DNA of 64,000 bases from an uncultured Thalassotalea sp. (lineage in GTDB: Bacteria > Pseudomonadota > Gammaproteobacteria > Enterobacterales > Alteromonadaceae), in the NCBI GenBank assembly GCA_947492575.1, contig CANLNK010000002.1, positions 711,685 through 775,684 on the forward strand. The letters are read 5' to 3'. Below the pieces are notes generated by a model. The model was not told the DNA's origin and made no database searches. It worked only from the letters and a program-made list of their open reading frames with translations. This document shows positions 38,449 through 48,701 of this stretch, one piece after another (position 1 is the first letter of the stretch; every line of letters begins with the position of its first letter). The translations under genes and the position numbers were made by a program.

Positions 38449-39348
38449 CTATAGATCAGACATCCAATCCAGCTGCTTGTTCGCCTCAGCTTTTTTATCC
38501 ATTAAGTCGCGAATTAACGGCGTTAGTATGAGCTCCATTGCTAAGCCCATTTTCCCACCTGGTACAACTAGTGTATTAACACGAGACATAAAAGCGCCGT
38601 CGATCATCGAGAGGTAATACGGGAAATCGACATGTGTAGAATCCCTAAATCGAATAACAACGAAACTTTCATCTAATGTAGGTATCGCTTTCGCACTAAA
38701 CGGGTTAGATGTATCAACAGTTGGCACGCGCTGAAAATTAACATGGGTGCGAGAGAACTGTGGTGTTATGAAATTAATATAATCATCCATAGAGCGGACT
38801 ATGCTATGAGTGACCGCCTCACGGCTATGCCCTCGCTGATTGGTATCACGGATAATCTTTTGAATCCATTCAAGGTTAACAATGGGTACCATGCCTATCA
38901 GCAAATCTACATGCTGAGAGACGTTATTTTTCTCTGTTTTAACGCCACCATGAAGACCTTCATAGAAGAGCAAATCGGTACCTTCACCGATATCTTCCCA
39001 AGGAGTGAATGTTCCCGGCATTTGATTGTAAGGAACAGCCTCATCGAACGTATGGAGATACTTGCGCATCTTGCCCTTGCCTGTCTCTGAATAGTCCTTA
39101 AAGAGCTTTTCTAAAGCATCAAAGTCGTTGGCTTGGTCACCGAAGTAACTAATGTTTCTCCCCTCTTCTCTCGCCTTACGCTTTTCTAAATCCATCTCTT
39201 GGCGGGAATATCGGTGAAAGCTATCACCTTCGACTTTTGCAGAGGTTATACCCAATGTTCTAAAGATATGCTCGAACGACTCTGTCGTCGTCGAAGTGCC
39301 CGCACCAGACGATCCGGTAACGGCAATAATAGGGTTTCTAGAAGACAT
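38449..39348 (-). CDS. prkB: Phosphoribulokinase-family kinase PrkB
   Basis: 299 aa, like the PrkB proteins (about 290 aa) found in non-autotrophic gammaproteobacteria. The Walker A region is VTGSSGAGTSTTTESF near the N-terminus, then VEGDSFHRYSRQEMD near residue 40 and DLLFYEGLHGGVKTE near 130. The fold is that of phosphoribulokinase/uridine kinase, but no RuBisCO or Calvin gene is present, so the physiological substrate is unclear. It is the first gene of a minus-strand pair with the metallopeptidase. Confidence 0.92.
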   Translation of the reverse strand: MSSRNPIIAVTGSSGAGTSTTTESFEHIFRTLGITSAKVEGDSFHRYSRQEMDLEKRKAREEGRNISYFGDQANDFDALEKLFKDYSETGKGKMRKYLHTFDEAVPYNQMPGTFTPWEDIGEGTDLLFYEGLHGGVKTEKNNVSQHVDLLIGMVPIVNLEWIQKIIRDTNQRGHSREAVTHSIVRSMDDYINFITPQFSRTHVNFQRVPTVDTSNPFSAKAIPTLDESFVVIRFRDSTHVDFPYYLSMIDGAFMSRVNTLVVPGGKMGLAMELILTPLIRDLMDKKAEANKQLDWMSDL

Positions 39349-39451
39349 TGATAATCAGCAACAATTAAATGAGGTGTCACTGTTATACGAGGATTTAGTC
39401 AGAATGGCAAGCCATCTAAGAAAAGGGTTAGAATTGACAAATAACAGGCAT

Positions 39452-39480
39452 AAAAAAACGGAGCCGAAGCTCCGTTTTTA
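39452..39480 (-). terminator. Terminator of the alpha operon (after rplQ)
   Basis: Stem ACGGAGC / GCTCCGT with a 4-base loop, flanked by A7 (minus-strand T7), 14 bases after the rplQ stop. It ends the spc-alpha transcript. Confidence 0.93.
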
Positions 39481-39493
39481 TTTAATCTTTCGA

Positions 39494-39898
39494 TTAAGCG
39501 TCTGCGCTAGCTTCTTCTGTCTCAACAGCTTCTTCAACTACTGGACGATCTACTAACTCAACGTAAGCCATAGGCGCTTTATCACCAGTACGGTAACCGC
39601 ATTTTAAGATGCGAGTGTAACCACCTGGACGCTCTTGGTAACGAGGACCAAGTTCGTTGAATAAAAGACCTACTACTTCTTGGTCACGTGTACGAGCGAA
39701 AGCTAAACGACGGTTAGCTACGCTGTCTGTTTTAGCCAATGTAATTAGTGGCTCAACAACGCGACGTAATTCTTTAGCTTTAGCAACAGTAGTTTTGATA
39801 ACACCGTGCTTAACTAAAGAGCTTGCCATATTGCGGAACATCGCTTGACGATGACTGCTATTACGGTTTAACTGGCGACCGCTTTTACGATGGCGCAT
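39494..39898 (-). CDS. rplQ: 50S ribosomal protein L17
   Basis: 134 aa. [20 protein letters not shown] at the N-terminus is the classic L17 start, and [29 protein letters not shown] is the conserved core. The acidic tail [13 protein letters not shown] is an extension typical of marine gammaproteobacteria. Last gene of the alpha operon, 37 bases after rpoA, followed by a strong terminator. Confidence 0.98.
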   Translation of the reverse strand: MRHRKSGRQLNRNSSHRQAMFRNMASSLVKHGVIKTTVAKAKELRRVVEPLITLAKTDSVANRRLAFARTRDQEVVGLLFNELGPRYQERPGGYTRILKCGYRTGDKAPMAYVELVDRPVVEEAVETEEASADA

Positions 39899-39935
39899 AA
39901 GTTAATCCTTCTCTACTATTAGTTTACGATAAGAC

Positions 39936-40925
39936 TTAGTCGTTATCAGCGATGCTTTCTGGTGGCCAGTTCTCTAGGCGCATACCTAAAGATAGACCAC
40001 GAGACGCTAACACGTCTTTGATTTCAGTAAGTGACTTCTTACCTAAGTTAGGTGTTTTAAGAAGTTCTACTTCTGCACGCTGTACTAAATCACCGATATA
40101 CTGAATTGCTTCTGCTTTTAAACAGTTCGCTGAACGAACAGTTAGCTCTAAGTCATCAACAGGACGAAGCAAGATTGGATCAAAAAGAGGTTTTTCTTCT
40201 TTTTGCTCCACTTCAGTCACATCACGAAGCTCTACGAATGCATCTAGCTGTTCAGCTAGGATTGTAGAAGCGCGACGGATTGCTTCTTCCGGATCTAACG
40301 TACCGTTAGTTTCCATGTCGATGATTAGCTTATCTAGGTCAGTGCGTTGTTCAACACGCGCTGAGTCTACGTCATAAGCAATTCTTGCTACAGGACTAAA
40401 AGAGGCATCAACCAATAAACGGCCAATTGCGCGCTCTTCTTCTTCGGCTTCGCGACGAATAGAAGCAGGAACGTAACCACGACCCATTTCTACTTTAATG
40501 CGCATGCTGATAGAACCATCACCAGTTAAGTGACAAATAACATGATCTGGGTTAGCAATTTCTACATCGCCGTCATGTTGAATATCAGCTGCCGTAACAG
40601 GGCCTTCACCAGATTTAGTGATAGTTAGAACAGCTTCATTCTTGCCTTCTAAGCTTACCGCTAATCCTTTAAGGTTTAACAGTATTTCGATGATGTCTTC
40701 TTGAACACCTTCTTTACTACTGTACTCGTGTAATACACCATCAATTTCAACTTCAGTTACAGCACATCCTGGCATTGAAGATAAAAGAATGCGGCGTAAC
40801 GCATTACCTAGTGTGTGACCAAAACCACGCTCTAGCGGCTCTAAAGTAACTTTAGAACGAGTAGGGCTGATTGTTTCAACGTCTACTAAACGCGGTCTTA
40901 AGAATTCGGTTACAGAACCCTGCAT
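39936..40925 (-). CDS. rpoA: RNA polymerase alpha subunit
   Basis: 329 aa, exactly E. coli length. N-terminal assembly domain (residues 1-235; [21 protein letters not shown] near 33) and C-terminal DNA/activator-binding domain (about 250-325; [42 protein letters not shown]). It nucleates RNA polymerase assembly and contacts UP elements and activators. Fourth gene of the alpha operon, 24 bases after rpsD. Confidence 0.99.
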   Translation of the reverse strand: MQGSVTEFLRPRLVDVETISPTRSKVTLEPLERGFGHTLGNALRRILLSSMPGCAVTEVEIDGVLHEYSSKEGVQEDIIEILLNLKGLAVSLEGKNEAVLTITKSGEGPVTAADIQHDGDVEIANPDHVICHLTGDGSISMRIKVEMGRGYVPASIRREAEEEERAIGRLLVDASFSPVARIAYDVDSARVEQRTDLDKLIIDMETNGTLDPEEAIRRASTILAEQLDAFVELRDVTEVEQKEEKPLFDPILLRPVDDLELTVRSANCLKAEAIQYIGDLVQRAEVELLKTPNLGKKSLTEIKDVLASRGLSLGMRLENWPPESIADND

Positions 40926-40949
40926 TATGTCCTCTCTTTAAGTTCAGCT

Positions 40950-41570
40950 TTACTTAGAGTAAAGCTCGACAATCAACTGTTCATTAATTTCAGCAGACAA
41001 GTCTGAACGCTCTGGAACACGTTTGAAAACGCCTTCCATTTTCTTGTTGTCTACTTCAACCCAGACTGGCTTCTCACGTTGCTCAGCTAATTCTAAAGCA
41101 GCAACAATACGTGCTTGAGTCTTAGACTTTTCGCGAACAGAAACCACATCTTCAGCTTTAACAGTGAAAGATGGAATATTTACTACAACACCGTTTACTA
41201 CGATAGCTTTGTGGCTAACTAGTTGACGAGCTTCTGCACGAGTACTTGCGTAACCCATACGGTAAACTACGTTGTCTAAACGAGTTTCTAAAAGTTGTAA
41301 CAAGTTTTCACCTGTGTTGCCTTTTAGACGTGCCGCTTCTTTGTAGTAGTTACGGAATTGCTTCTCTAGTACGCCGTAGATACGACGAACTTTTTGTTTC
41401 TCACGAAGCTGTACACCATAGTCAGATAAACGACCGCGACGCGCGCCGTGCTGACCAGGGATAGTTTCGATTTTACATTTAGTATCGATCGCGCGAACAC
41501 CAGACTTAAGGAATAAGTCAGTACCTTCACGACGGCTAAGTTTTAGCTTAGGACCTAAATATCTTGCCAT
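40950..41570 (-). CDS. rpsD: 30S ribosomal protein S4
   Basis: 206 aa, E. coli length. [20 protein letters not shown] start, S4 RNA-binding domain with [32 protein letters not shown]4 initiates 30S assembly and in E. coli represses the alpha operon by binding the rpsM leader; a candidate leader is present upstream. The Cys-rich N-terminus of zinc-type S4 is absent. Confidence 0.98.
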   Translation of the reverse strand: MARYLGPKLKLSRREGTDLFLKSGVRAIDTKCKIETIPGQHGARRGRLSDYGVQLREKQKVRRIYGVLEKQFRNYYKEAARLKGNTGENLLQLLETRLDNVVYRMGYASTRAEARQLVSHKAIVVNGVVVNIPSFTVKAEDVVSVREKSKTQARIVAALELAEQREKPVWVEVDNKKMEGVFKRVPERSDLSAEINEQLIVELYSK

Positions 41571-41591
41571 TTTCTTTCTCCAACTATCCTA

Positions 41592-41981
41592 TTAAACGCG
41601 ACGTTTCTTAGGAGGACGACAACCATTATGAGGAATAGGAGTAACGTCAGTAATGTTGGTGATTTTAAAACCAGCAGCATTTAAGGCACGGATTGCAGAT
41701 TCACGACCTGGACCTGGACCTTTAACGAATACTTCAATATTCTTCAAACCAAACTCTTGTGCAGCTTTACCAGCACGATCTGCAGCTACCTGAGCAGCAA
41801 ATGGAGTAGATTTACGTGAACCACGGAAACCTGAACCACCAGCAGTCGCCCAAGATAAAGCATTACCTTGACGGTCTGTAAGAGTTACGATTGTGTTGTT
41901 GAAAGAAGCATGGATATGAGCCATGCCATCAGCAACTTGTTTTTTTACGCGTTTACGCGTACGAACTGGAGCTTTTGCCAT
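41592..41981 (-). CDS. rpsK: 30S ribosomal protein S11
   Basis: 129 aa, E. coli length. Contains [26 protein letters not shown] and the C-terminal [10 protein letters not shown] hallmark. It forms the platform of the 30S subunit near the E site. Lies 14 bases after rpsM in the alpha operon. Confidence 0.98.
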   Translation of the reverse strand: MAKAPVRTRKRVKKQVADGMAHIHASFNNTIVTLTDRQGNALSWATAGGSGFRGSRKSTPFAAQVAADRAGKAAQEFGLKNIEVFVKGPGPGRESAIRALNAAGFKITNITDVTPIPHNGCRPPKKRRV

Positions 41982-41995
41982 TGTCTAATACCTCG

Positions 41996-42352
41996 TTACT
42001 TCTTAATAGGCTTACGAGGACCTTTACGGGTGCGCGCATTAGTTTTAGTGCGTTGACCACGTAGAGGAAGACTGCGACGATGGCGAATACCACGGAAACA
42101 GCCAAGGTCCATCAGACGCTTGATGTTCATAGAAACTTCACGGCGTAAGTCACCTTCTACAGTGTACTTATCCACTTCTGCACGAAGCGTATCAATTTGA
42201 GCTTCGTCTAATTCGCTGATCTTAGTAGATTCTTCGATACCAGTTGCCGCCAAAATTGCTTTTGAGCGAGTTAAACCGATACCGTAAATCGCAGTAAGGG
42301 CAATTACTGCATGCTTACGATCAGGGATGTTAATGCCAGCGATACGGGCCAC
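41996..42352 (-). CDS. rpsM: 30S ribosomal protein S13
   Basis: 118 aa from GTG 42352, exactly E. coli length; GGAG lies eight bases upstream and the encoded start is (M)[15 protein letters not shown]. An in-frame extension to 42385 is not supported. The C-terminus [17 protein letters not shown] contacts P-site tRNA. First gene of the alpha operon, 149 bases after rpmJ, a gap that may hold the S4-binding leader. Confidence 0.97.
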   Translation of the reverse strand: MARIAGINIPDRKHAVIALTAIYGIGLTRSKAILAATGIEESTKISELDEAQIDTLRAEVDKYTVEGDLRREVSMNIKRLMDLGCFRGIRHRRSLPLRGQRTKTNARTRKGPRKPIKK

Positions 42353-42384
42353 TAACACATCTCCTATATTTAAATTAAAAACCA

Positions 42385-42417
42385 CAGGTTGAAAAGCCCG
42401 TTAGGATACTCAACCTG
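42385..42417 (-). promoter_or_regulatory. Stem-loop in the rpmJ-rpsM gap (candidate alpha-operon leader structure)
   Basis: Eight-bp stem CAGGTTGA / TCAACCTG with a 17-base loop, 33 bases before the rpsM start on the minus strand. In E. coli this gap carries the S4-responsive pseudoknot; whether this hairpin plays that part is inference. Confidence 0.4.
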
Positions 42418-42501
42418 ACTCTTTTTTGCAAAGCGAAGCGGCATTATACAGAAATATCTACATAATGCCACTTCTAAAAGATTCGCTTGCTAAGTTAGCA
42501 A

Positions 42502-42618
42502 TTAACCTTGACGTTGCTTGTGCTTAGGGTCGGTCTTACAAATAACACGAACAACACCAGCACGCTTAACAACTTTACAGTTACGACAAATCTTCTTTAC
42601 GGATGCACGAACTTTCAT
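42502..42618 (-). CDS. rpmJ: 50S ribosomal protein L36
   Basis: 38 aa, read directly from the minus strand: [20 protein letters not shown] at the N-terminus and [10 protein letters not shown] at the end. Cys11, Cys14, Cys27 and His33 form the C3H zinc ribbon, so this is the zinc-binding (C+) form. It follows secY by 19 bases, its usual position at the end of the spc operon. Confidence 0.96.
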   Translation of the reverse strand: MKVRASVKKICRNCKVVKRAGVVRVICKTDPKHKQRQG

Positions 42619-42637
42619 CTTACTACTCCGTTAAATC

Positions 42638-43960
42638 TTATCGGCCGTAGCCTTTAAGATTAGCTTTCTTAAGTACGCTGTCATATTGATGAGACATCAA
42701 ATGAGTTTGTACTTGTGCCATAAAGTCCATAATAACTACCACGATGATCAGTAATGACGTACCGCCAAAATAGAACTGAACATCCCAAGCAATCATCATA
42801 AACTCAGGAACTAAACAAACAAAAGTAATGTATAACGCACCAGCTAAGGTTAAACGCGTCATTACTTTATCGATATATTTCGAAGTTTGCTCACCCGGAC
42901 GAATACCCGGAATGAACGCACCAGACTTTTTCAGGTTATCTGCTGTCTCACGCGGATTGAATACCAACGCCGTGTAGAAGAAGCAGAAAAAGATTATCGC
43001 AGCAGCTAGTAGCATTACATACAGAGGCTGACCTGGAGAAATTGCCATAGACATATTCTGGAAGAAGTCAGCAACCGCACCATCACCTTGACCAAACCAG
43101 TTCGCAAGCGTACCAGGGAACAAGATAATGCTTGAAGCGAAGATTGGCGGAATAACACCAGCCATGTTCACTTTCAATGGTAAATGTGTACTTTGCGCAG
43201 CAAACACTTTACGACCTTGTTGACGTTTCGCGTAGTTAACAACGATACGACGTTGACCACGTTCAACAAATACAACAAAGAAAGTCACTGCAAATACAAT
43301 CACTGCAATTAGCAATAATACTAATAAGTGCAATTCACCTTGACGCGCCATCTCTGCAGTTTGACCTACAGCTGATGGCATACCAGCAACAATACCAGCA
43401 AAAATTAGAATCGAGATGCCATTACCGATACCGCGCTCAGTAATTTGCTCACCTAACCACATTAAGAACATGGTACCAGTAACCAAAGATACTACCGCAG
43501 CAAAGTAGAAGCCTGGGCCTTCGTTAATAACGAGACCTGGCATCATAGCCGGTAAACCACGAGCAATCGCGATCGATTGGACTGTTGCTAATATTAAAGT
43601 ACCGTAGCGAGTGTACTGACTGATCTTACGACGTCCAGCTTCACCTTCTTTCTTAAGCTCTTGCAGGCTAGGTACCATGTGAGTACCTAGTTGCATGATA
43701 ATCGAAGCTGAAATGTACGGCATAATACCTAACGCCAGTACAGAGGCACGCTCAAGTGCACCACCAGAGAACATGTTAAACATTTCTACGATGGTGCCCT
43801 TTTGTTGTTCAAACAACTGAGCTAATACAGCGGCGTCAATACCAGGGATTGGCACAAATGATCCTAGTCTAAACACGATTAGTGCTAAAAACACGAACCA
43901 TAATCTTTGTTTCAGCTCGGTTAAACCACCTTGAGCTTTATCCATACCTGGTGTAGCCAT
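42638..43960 (-). CDS. secY: Protein translocase subunit SecY
   Basis: 440 aa, ten membrane helices, near E. coli length (443 aa). The plug and lateral-gate region [28 protein letters not shown] is present, as is the cytosolic loop [20 protein letters not shown]. It forms the SecYEG channel in the inner membrane. Eight bases after rplO; penultimate gene of the spc operon. Confidence 0.98.
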   Translation of the reverse strand: MATPGMDKAQGGLTELKQRLWFVFLALIVFRLGSFVPIPGIDAAVLAQLFEQQKGTIVEMFNMFSGGALERASVLALGIMPYISASIIMQLGTHMVPSLQELKKEGEAGRRKISQYTRYGTLILATVQSIAIARGLPAMMPGLVINEGPGFYFAAVVSLVTGTMFLMWLGEQITERGIGNGISILIFAGIVAGMPSAVGQTAEMARQGELHLLVLLLIAVIVFAVTFFVVFVERGQRRIVVNYAKRQQGRKVFAAQSTHLPLKVNMAGVIPPIFASSIILFPGTLANWFGQGDGAVADFFQNMSMAISPGQPLYVMLLAAAIIFFCFFYTALVFNPRETADNLKKSGAFIPGIRPGEQTSKYIDKVMTRLTLAGALYITFVCLVPEFMMIAWDVQFYFGGTSLLIIVVVIMDFMAQVQTHLMSHQYDSVLKKANLKGYGR

Positions 43961-43968
43961 ATTCTGTA

Positions 43969-44403
43969 TTATTCCTCGATTTTACCGCCAGCAGCTTCAA
44001 TGGCTGCACGTGCGCCTTTAGTAACACCAATACCACGAATTGTCACAGGCTTAGTGATCTCGCCAGAAAGCATGATCTTAACTGTTTCAATATTACGCGT
44101 GATAAGGTTAGCGTCTTTTAACGTGTGAATGTCAACAACATCGCCTTCGATTTTGTTTAACTCGTGTAAGCGAACTTCAGCGTGAACTAAAGACTTACGT
44201 GAAGTAAAACCAAATTTAGGTAAACGTTGTTTTAAAGGCATTTGACCACCTTCGAAACCAGGACGTACGCCACCGCCAGAACGAGACTTCTGACCTTTGT
44301 GACCGCGACCACCTGTTTTACCTAAACCAGAACCGATACCGCGACCAACACGTTTCTTGGCTGATTTAGCGCCTGGTGCAGGAGATAATGTATTTAAACG
44401 CAT
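43969..44403 (-). CDS. rplO: 50S ribosomal protein L15
   Basis: 144 aa, E. coli length. [20 protein letters not shown] start and [25 protein letters not shown] core. Late-assembly 50S protein. Three bases after rpmD. Confidence 0.98.
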   Translation of the reverse strand: MRLNTLSPAPGAKSAKKRVGRGIGSGLGKTGGRGHKGQKSRSGGGVRPGFEGGQMPLKQRLPKFGFTSRKSLVHAEVRLHELNKIEGDVVDIHTLKDANLITRNIETVKIMLSGEITKPVTIRGIGVTKGARAAIEAAGGKIEE

Positions 44404-44406
44404 AGA

Positions 44407-44586
44407 TTAGTCCTCCACCTTAATCATGTAATGTACTTGATTAATCATACCACGTACAGAAGGAGTATCTTCTAACTCAACTGTATGGTTGATACGACGT
44501 AAACCAAGGCCTTTTAATGTCGCACGGTGCTTAGGTAAGCGACCGATTGAACTTTTAACTTGAGTTACTTTAACTGTTTTAGCCAT
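44407..44586 (-). CDS. rpmD: 50S ribosomal protein L30
   Basis: 59 aa, read directly from the minus strand: start [20 protein letters not shown], then [23 protein letters not shown]. coli L30 is also 59 aa. It lies six bases after rpsE and three before rplO, the normal spc order. Confidence 0.96.
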   Translation of the reverse strand: MAKTVKVTQVKSSIGRLPKHRATLKGLGLRRINHTVELEDTPSVRGMINQVHYMIKVED

Positions 44587-44592
44587 GCTTGA

Positions 44593-45099
44593 TTACCCCA
44601 AGATGTCAGCAACGTTCTTGCCACGCTTAGCAGCTACAGACTCTGGCGATTTCATGTTCGCTAGAGCACCGATAGTTGCGCGTACAACGTTGATTGGGTT
44701 AGTAGAACCGTACGCTTTTGAAAGTACGTTCTGTACGCCAGCAACTTCAAGTACTGCACGCATCGCACCACCGGCGATGATACCTGTACCTTCAGAAGCA
44801 GGTTGCATGTAAACTTTAGAACCTGAGTGACGACCCTTGATAGGGTGTTGAAGAGTAGTACCCTTTAAGTCAACAGTTACTAAGTTACGACGAGCCTTTT
44901 CCATTGCTTTTTGGATTGCAGCAGGAACTTCACGTGCCTTACCGTAACCAAAACCAACACGGCCATTACCGTCACCAACTACAGTCAATGCTGTGAAACT
45001 GAAAATACGACCACCTTTAACCACTTTTGATACGCGGTTAACAGCGATTAGCTTTTCAGCCATATCTGTTTGTTGTTGTGTGTTTTCTACATTAGCCAT
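44593..45099 (-). CDS. rpsE: 30S ribosomal protein S5
   Basis: 168 aa from ATG 45099, which has AGGAG seven bases upstream; an in-frame TTG two codons earlier overlaps that site and is rejected. Contains [31 protein letters not shown], the S5 RNA-binding region that is involved in decoding fidelity. Nine bases after rplR. Confidence 0.97.
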   Translation of the reverse strand: MANVENTQQQTDMAEKLIAVNRVSKVVKGGRIFSFTALTVVGDGNGRVGFGYGKAREVPAAIQKAMEKARRNLVTVDLKGTTLQHPIKGRHSGSKVYMQPASEGTGIIAGGAMRAVLEVAGVQNVLSKAYGSTNPINVVRATIGALANMKSPESVAAKRGKNVADILG

Positions 45100-45108
45100 G
45101 ATCAACTC

Positions 45109-45462
45109 CTAGAACTGAAGGCCAGCTTCACGAGCTGCTTCTGCTAACGCTTTTACGCGACCGTGGTAACGGAAACCTGAACGGTCAAATGCAACAGACT
45201 CGATGCCTTTTGCTTTAGCGCGTTCAGCGATTGCTTTACCTACAGCTTCCGCTGCAGCTTTGTTACCAGTTTTCTCAACTTGAGCTTTAACTTCTTTGTC
45301 TAAAGTAGACGCAGCAGCGATAACTTCAGAACCAGTTGGAGCGATAAGTTGCGCGTAAATGTGACGAGGAGTACGGAATACGACTAAACGATTCGCACCC
45401 AACTCGCTGATTTTTGCACGTGCACGTTTAGCACGGCGTAAACGAGATGTTTTCTTATCCAT
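45109..45462 (-). CDS. rplR: 50S ribosomal protein L18
   Basis: 117 aa, E. coli length. [20 protein letters not shown] start and the C-terminal [24 protein letters not shown]. It binds 5S rRNA with L5 and L25. Nine bases after rplF. Confidence 0.98.
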   Translation of the reverse strand: MDKKTSRLRRAKRARAKISELGANRLVVFRTPRHIYAQLIAPTGSEVIAAASTLDKEVKAQVEKTGNKAAAEAVGKAIAERAKAKGIESVAFDRSGFRYHGRVKALAEAAREAGLQF

Positions 45463-45471
45463 CGTATTACC

Positions 45472-46005
45472 CTACTTCTTCTTAGCTTCTTTACGGCGAA
45501 CGTGTTCGTCATCGTAACGGATACCTTTACCTTTGTAAGGCTCTGGCTCACGGTATGAACGAATGTTTGCAGCTACTTGACCAACCAACTGCTTGTTTGC
45601 ACCAGTAAGTACAACTTCAGTTTGGCTAGGAGTTTCACACTTAACTCCGTCAGGAATTGCGTGATCAACTGGGTGAGAGAAACCTAAAGAAAGGTTTAAC
45701 ACTTTGCCAGCAGCTTTTGCACGGTAACCAACACCGTTAAGAATTAACTTCTTAGTAAAACCTTTGCTTACACCTTCAACCATGTTGTTGATGTTAGCGC
45801 GAGCTGTACCAGCTTGCATCCACGCCGCTTTGCTTTCTTCAGCAACACCAGTAGTAATAGTTTCACCTTCTTGAGAAACCTTTACTAAACCGTGAATACT
45901 TTGAGAAAGTTCACCTTGTGGACCTTTAACAGTAATGTCTTGACCTGATAACGTAACAGTAACGCCAGCAGGAATTGACACAGGTGCTTTTGCAACACGA
46001 GACAT
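45472..46005 (-). CDS. rplF: 50S ribosomal protein L6
   Basis: 177 aa, E. coli length. [20 protein letters not shown] start and the C-terminal [24 protein letters not shown] signature. Located near the factor-binding centre of the 50S. Eleven bases after rpsH. Confidence 0.98.
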   Translation of the reverse strand: MSRVAKAPVSIPAGVTVTLSGQDITVKGPQGELSQSIHGLVKVSQEGETITTGVAEESKAAWMQAGTARANINNMVEGVSKGFTKKLILNGVGYRAKAAGKVLNLSLGFSHPVDHAIPDGVKCETPSQTEVVLTGANKQLVGQVAANIRSYREPEPYKGKGIRYDDEHVRRKEAKKK

Positions 46006-46016
46006 ATTCTTGCTCC

Positions 46017-46406
46017 TTACGCTACGAAACCAATGATCTCGCCACCTAGGCCCGCAGTGCGAGCAGCGCGATCAGTCATTAAACCTTTAGAAGTAGAAAC
46101 AATAGCAATACCTAAGCCAGCTAATACTTGAGGAAGCTCAGTGCTACCTTTGTATACGCGAAGACCAGGACGTGAAACACGTTTGATTGTCTCGATTACT
46201 TCTTTACCTTCGAAGTATTTCAACTCAACAGTTAGCTCAGGCTTAACACCAGCTTCTACTGAAAAGTCAGAAATGTAACCTTCTTCTTTAAGCAAGTTAG
46301 CAATAGCTACTTTTAGCTTTGAAGAAGGCATAGTTACTGCAGTTTTACTTGCAGATTGACCGTTGCGGATGCGTGTAAACATGTCCGCGATAGGATCAGT
46401 CATCAT
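46017..46406 (-). CDS. rpsH: 30S ribosomal protein S8
   Basis: 129 aa from ATG 46406 with AGGAG nine bases upstream; in-frame extension to 46457 runs into rpsN and is not real. [20 protein letters not shown] start and [20 protein letters not shown] core match S8. In E. coli S8 is the translational repressor of the spc operon, acting at rplE. Confidence 0.97.
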   Translation of the reverse strand: MMTDPIADMFTRIRNGQSASKTAVTMPSSKLKVAIANLLKEEGYISDFSVEAGVKPELTVELKYFEGKEVIETIKRVSRPGLRVYKGSTELPQVLAGLGIAIVSTSKGLMTDRAARTAGLGGEIIGFVA

Positions 46407-46422
46407 AATTGCTTTCTCCTTA

Positions 46423-46728
46423 TTACCAACTAGCTTTCTTAAGACCAGGAACTTCACCGCGCATCATAGCTTCACGAAGCTTGATACGGCTCATGCCGAA
46501 CTTACGTAGGTAACCGTGTGGGCGACCTGTAACGTTACAACGGTTACGTTGACGTGAAGAACTAGAATCACGAGGTAAAGATTGAAGTTTTAATACTGCA
46601 TCCCAACGTTCTTCTTCTGAAGTTTCAACGTTAGAGATAATTGCTTTTAAAGCAGCACGTTTTTCAGCGTATTTCGCAACTAATTTAGTGCGTTTCGCTT
46701 CACGAGCTTTCATAGATGATTTAGCCAT
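46423..46728 (-). CDS. rpsN: 30S ribosomal protein S14, zinc-independent form
   Basis: 101 aa, the long form without CxxC motifs (the zinc form is about 61 aa). [20 protein letters not shown] and [23 protein letters not shown] are diagnostic. Eleven bases after rplE. Confidence 0.98.
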   Translation of the reverse strand: MAKSSMKAREAKRTKLVAKYAEKRAALKAIISNVETSEEERWDAVLKLQSLPRDSSSSRQRNRCNVTGRPHGYLRKFGMSRIKLREAMMRGEVPGLKKASW

Positions 46729-46739
46729 AACTCTACACC

Positions 46740-47279
46740 TTATTTCTTGAACGGGAAGTTAAAGGCAGTCAGCAAAGCACGACCTTCCTCGTCAGATGCC
46801 GCAGTAGTAGTGATAGTAATATCAAGACCACGGATCTTATCGACTTTATCGTAGTCGATTTCAGGGAAAATGATTTGCTCACGCACGCCCATGCTGTAGT
46901 TACCACGGCCATCGAACGACTTAGGGTTCAAGCCACGGAAGTCACGGATACGAGGAACTGAAATAGAGATTAAACGCTCTAAAAATTCCCACATGCGCTC
47001 ACCGCGTAAAGTTACTTTTGCGCCAATCGGGTAGCCTTCACGAATTTTGAAGCCAGCAACTGATTTGCGTGCTTTCGTGATTAAAGGCTTTTGACCTGAG
47101 ATTGCAGTAAGATCATTTGTGGCATGCTCTAATACTTTTTTATCAGTAATAGCTTCACCAACACCCATGTTAAGGGTGATCTTTTCAATCCGAGGGACTT
47201 GCATGACACTTTTGTATTCGAACTTCTTTTGAAGTTCTGCAACAACTGTATCTTTGTAAAAATCATGCAGTTTCGCCAT
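46740..47279 (-). CDS. rplE: 50S ribosomal protein L5
   Basis: 179 aa, E. coli length. Contains [15 protein letters not shown] and the C-terminal [22 protein letters not shown]. It anchors 5S rRNA in the central protuberance. In E. coli S8 binds at its start to repress the spc operon. Fifteen bases after rplX. Confidence 0.98.
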   Translation of the reverse strand: MAKLHDFYKDTVVAELQKKFEYKSVMQVPRIEKITLNMGVGEAITDKKVLEHATNDLTAISGQKPLITKARKSVAGFKIREGYPIGAKVTLRGERMWEFLERLISISVPRIRDFRGLNPKSFDGRGNYSMGVREQIIFPEIDYDKVDKIRGLDITITTTAASDEEGRALLTAFNFPFKK

Positions 47280-47294
47280 CGTTTACTCCAATAA

Positions 47295-47609
47295 TTAAAC
47301 TAATTCGTTATTAGACTTGAAGAAACGAACTTTTTTGCCGTCTTCAGTTCTAAAACCTACACGATCTGCCTTGCCAGTGGCAGGGTTAACGATCGCTACG
47401 TTTGATACGTGGATAGGTGCTTCTTTTTCAATGATGCCGCCAGCTTGCTGTAACTGAGGTACAGGCTTCTGGTGCTTCTTAACTAAGTTAATACCTTCCA
47501 CAAATACTTTGCTGTCTTCAACAAGAACTTTAGTAACTTTACCAATTTTGCCCTTGTCTTTACCTGCAAGTACGATTACTTCATCATCACGACGAATCTT
47601 AGATGCCAT
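47295..47609 (-). CDS. rplX: 50S ribosomal protein L24
   Basis: 104 aa, E. coli length. KOW motif [21 protein letters not shown] at the N-terminus. Assembly-initiator protein of the 50S near the exit tunnel. Twelve bases after rplN. Confidence 0.98.
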   Translation of the reverse strand: MASKIRRDDEVIVLAGKDKGKIGKVTKVLVEDSKVFVEGINLVKKHQKPVPQLQQAGGIIEKEAPIHVSNVAIVNPATGKADRVGFRTEDGKKVRFFKSNNELV

Positions 47610-47621
47610 TATCGTGACTCC

Positions 47622-47990
47622 TTATAGTACTTCTGGTGCAAGTGACACGATTTTCATGAACTTTTCAGTTCTTAATTCACGTGTTACCGGCCCGAATATA
47701 CGAGTACCAATTGGCTGTAAGTTAGCATTTAACATTACTGCCGAGTTGCCGTCGAAACGAATGGTAGAACCATCTGAACGACGTACGCCCTTTTTAGTGC
47801 GCACCACTACCGCGTTTAAAACATCACCTTTTTTAACTTTGCCGCGAGGAATTGCTTCCTTCACTGCAACTTTGATGATATCGCCAATGCGTGCGTAGCG
47901 ACGGTGCGAGCCACCTAGGACCTTTATACACTGTACACGCTTTGCGCCACTGTTATCAGCAACGTCAAGCTGTGATTGCATTTGGATCAT
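47622..47990 (-). CDS. rplN: 50S ribosomal protein L14
   Basis: 122 aa from ATG 47990, close to E. coli length (123 aa), with GGAG eight bases upstream. The frame stays open back to 48041 but the extension matches nothing. [20 protein letters not shown] start. It is the first gene of the spc operon. Normally rpsQ lies directly upstream; here rpsQ is 7.1 kb away, separated by six unrelated genes. Confidence 0.97.
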   Translation of the reverse strand: MIQMQSQLDVADNSGAKRVQCIKVLGGSHRRYARIGDIIKVAVKEAIPRGKVKKGDVLNAVVVRTKKGVRRSDGSTIRFDGNSAVMLNANLQPIGTRIFGPVTRELRTEKFMKIVSLAPEVL

Positions 47991-48078
47991 TATATGTGCT
48001 CCGCTGTTATTAAATTCAAGGCCAGAAATTTGACCCGTCACTGCCTTTAAAACCCAACCGGATTTCGGCGGGCGCGAG

Positions 48079-48087
48079 ATTATAACA
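48079..48087 (-). promoter_or_regulatory. spc operon promoter (extended -10)
   Basis: On the minus strand TGTTATAAT forms a consensus extended -10 element about 90 bases before rplN, followed by a GC-rich discriminator (CTCGCGCCCG), typical of stringently controlled ribosomal promoters. No good -35 is visible, as expected for an extended -10 promoter. Confidence 0.7.
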
Positions 48088-48276
48088 CCGCCAATTTCAA
48101 AATGGTACTTTATTTGAGCAATTTATTTAAGAGGCTGAATGATGGATTGAAAATCGAACGCAACGCCTTAATTCACGATGAAAACCATAGAGTATTTTTA
48201 GCTCGCTACACATAAATACTATCGACTTTCACGTCATGGACACTAAACAGTTACTGTTTATATCGAAGAAGTAAAA

Positions 48277-48501
48277 TCAATTAAGTAGCGAGGTAATGGT
48301 GTCTAGTTGCTGATTGATGTGTTCATCTTCTAGTGTTCTTAGCTCATAGAGCGTCTCGCCACGATAAGACGCGTCTGACAACATCCTTGACGGAGATATC
48401 TGCATATCGAAATGATTATCTAATTCTTTCGACAGTGCTTCGAAAGACCTTTTGAGGGTCGCTTGTTCACTATTCACGCTTTCATTGAAGAAGTTAAACA
48501 T
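48277..48501 (-). CDS. Small hypothetical protein, 74 aa
   Basis: I do not recognise this protein. It is 74 aa, acidic and polar, probably helical (VNSEQATLKRSFEALSKELDNHF; LRTLEDEHINQQLDTITSLL), with no signal peptide, Cys pair or membrane segment. ATG 48501 has GGAG six bases upstream; an ATG four codons earlier (48513) lacks a good site. It stands alone at the spc-side edge of the interruption, divergent from the glycosyltransferase. A small regulatory or structural protein is possible; no function can be assigned. Confidence 0.55.
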   Translation of the reverse strand: MFNFFNESVNSEQATLKRSFEALSKELDNHFDMQISPSRMLSDASYRGETLYELRTLEDEHINQQLDTITSLLN

Positions 48502-48659
48502 ATTCGACTCCATAGCTACTCTACTCGCTCAGTATGATAATTAGTATTGATTAACTTTTTATGAACGCAAGCGATGCTAAGCCACTTAAAATGATAAAAG
48601 TGAAACAGTATGTAAAAACACGAAAAGTCTGAATTTGAACTAATCAGAAGACGAAAAAT

Positions 48660-48687
48660 CTGACATACTATGCACAGTTTTTACAAT
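48660..48687 (+). promoter_or_regulatory. Candidate promoter of the glycosyltransferase gene
   Basis: CTGACA and TACAAT separated by 16 bases. The predicted start point lies only about 8 bases before the ATG at 48702, so the mRNA would have a very short leader, consistent with the lack of a Shine-Dalgarno sequence. Confidence 0.45.
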
Positions 48688-48701
48688 GTATTGTTTTTCT
48701 T

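Noticed and set aside
38449..39348. Calvin-cycle phosphoribulokinase and autotrophy
   Set aside because: The protein matches the PrkB group of heterotrophic gammaproteobacteria and no RuBisCO or other Calvin gene is present.
47991..48041. N-terminal extension of L14 (also of S13, S8, S5 and L4)
   Set aside because: The frames stay open upstream of the true starts, but the extensions match no family members and lie before clear ribosome-binding sites.
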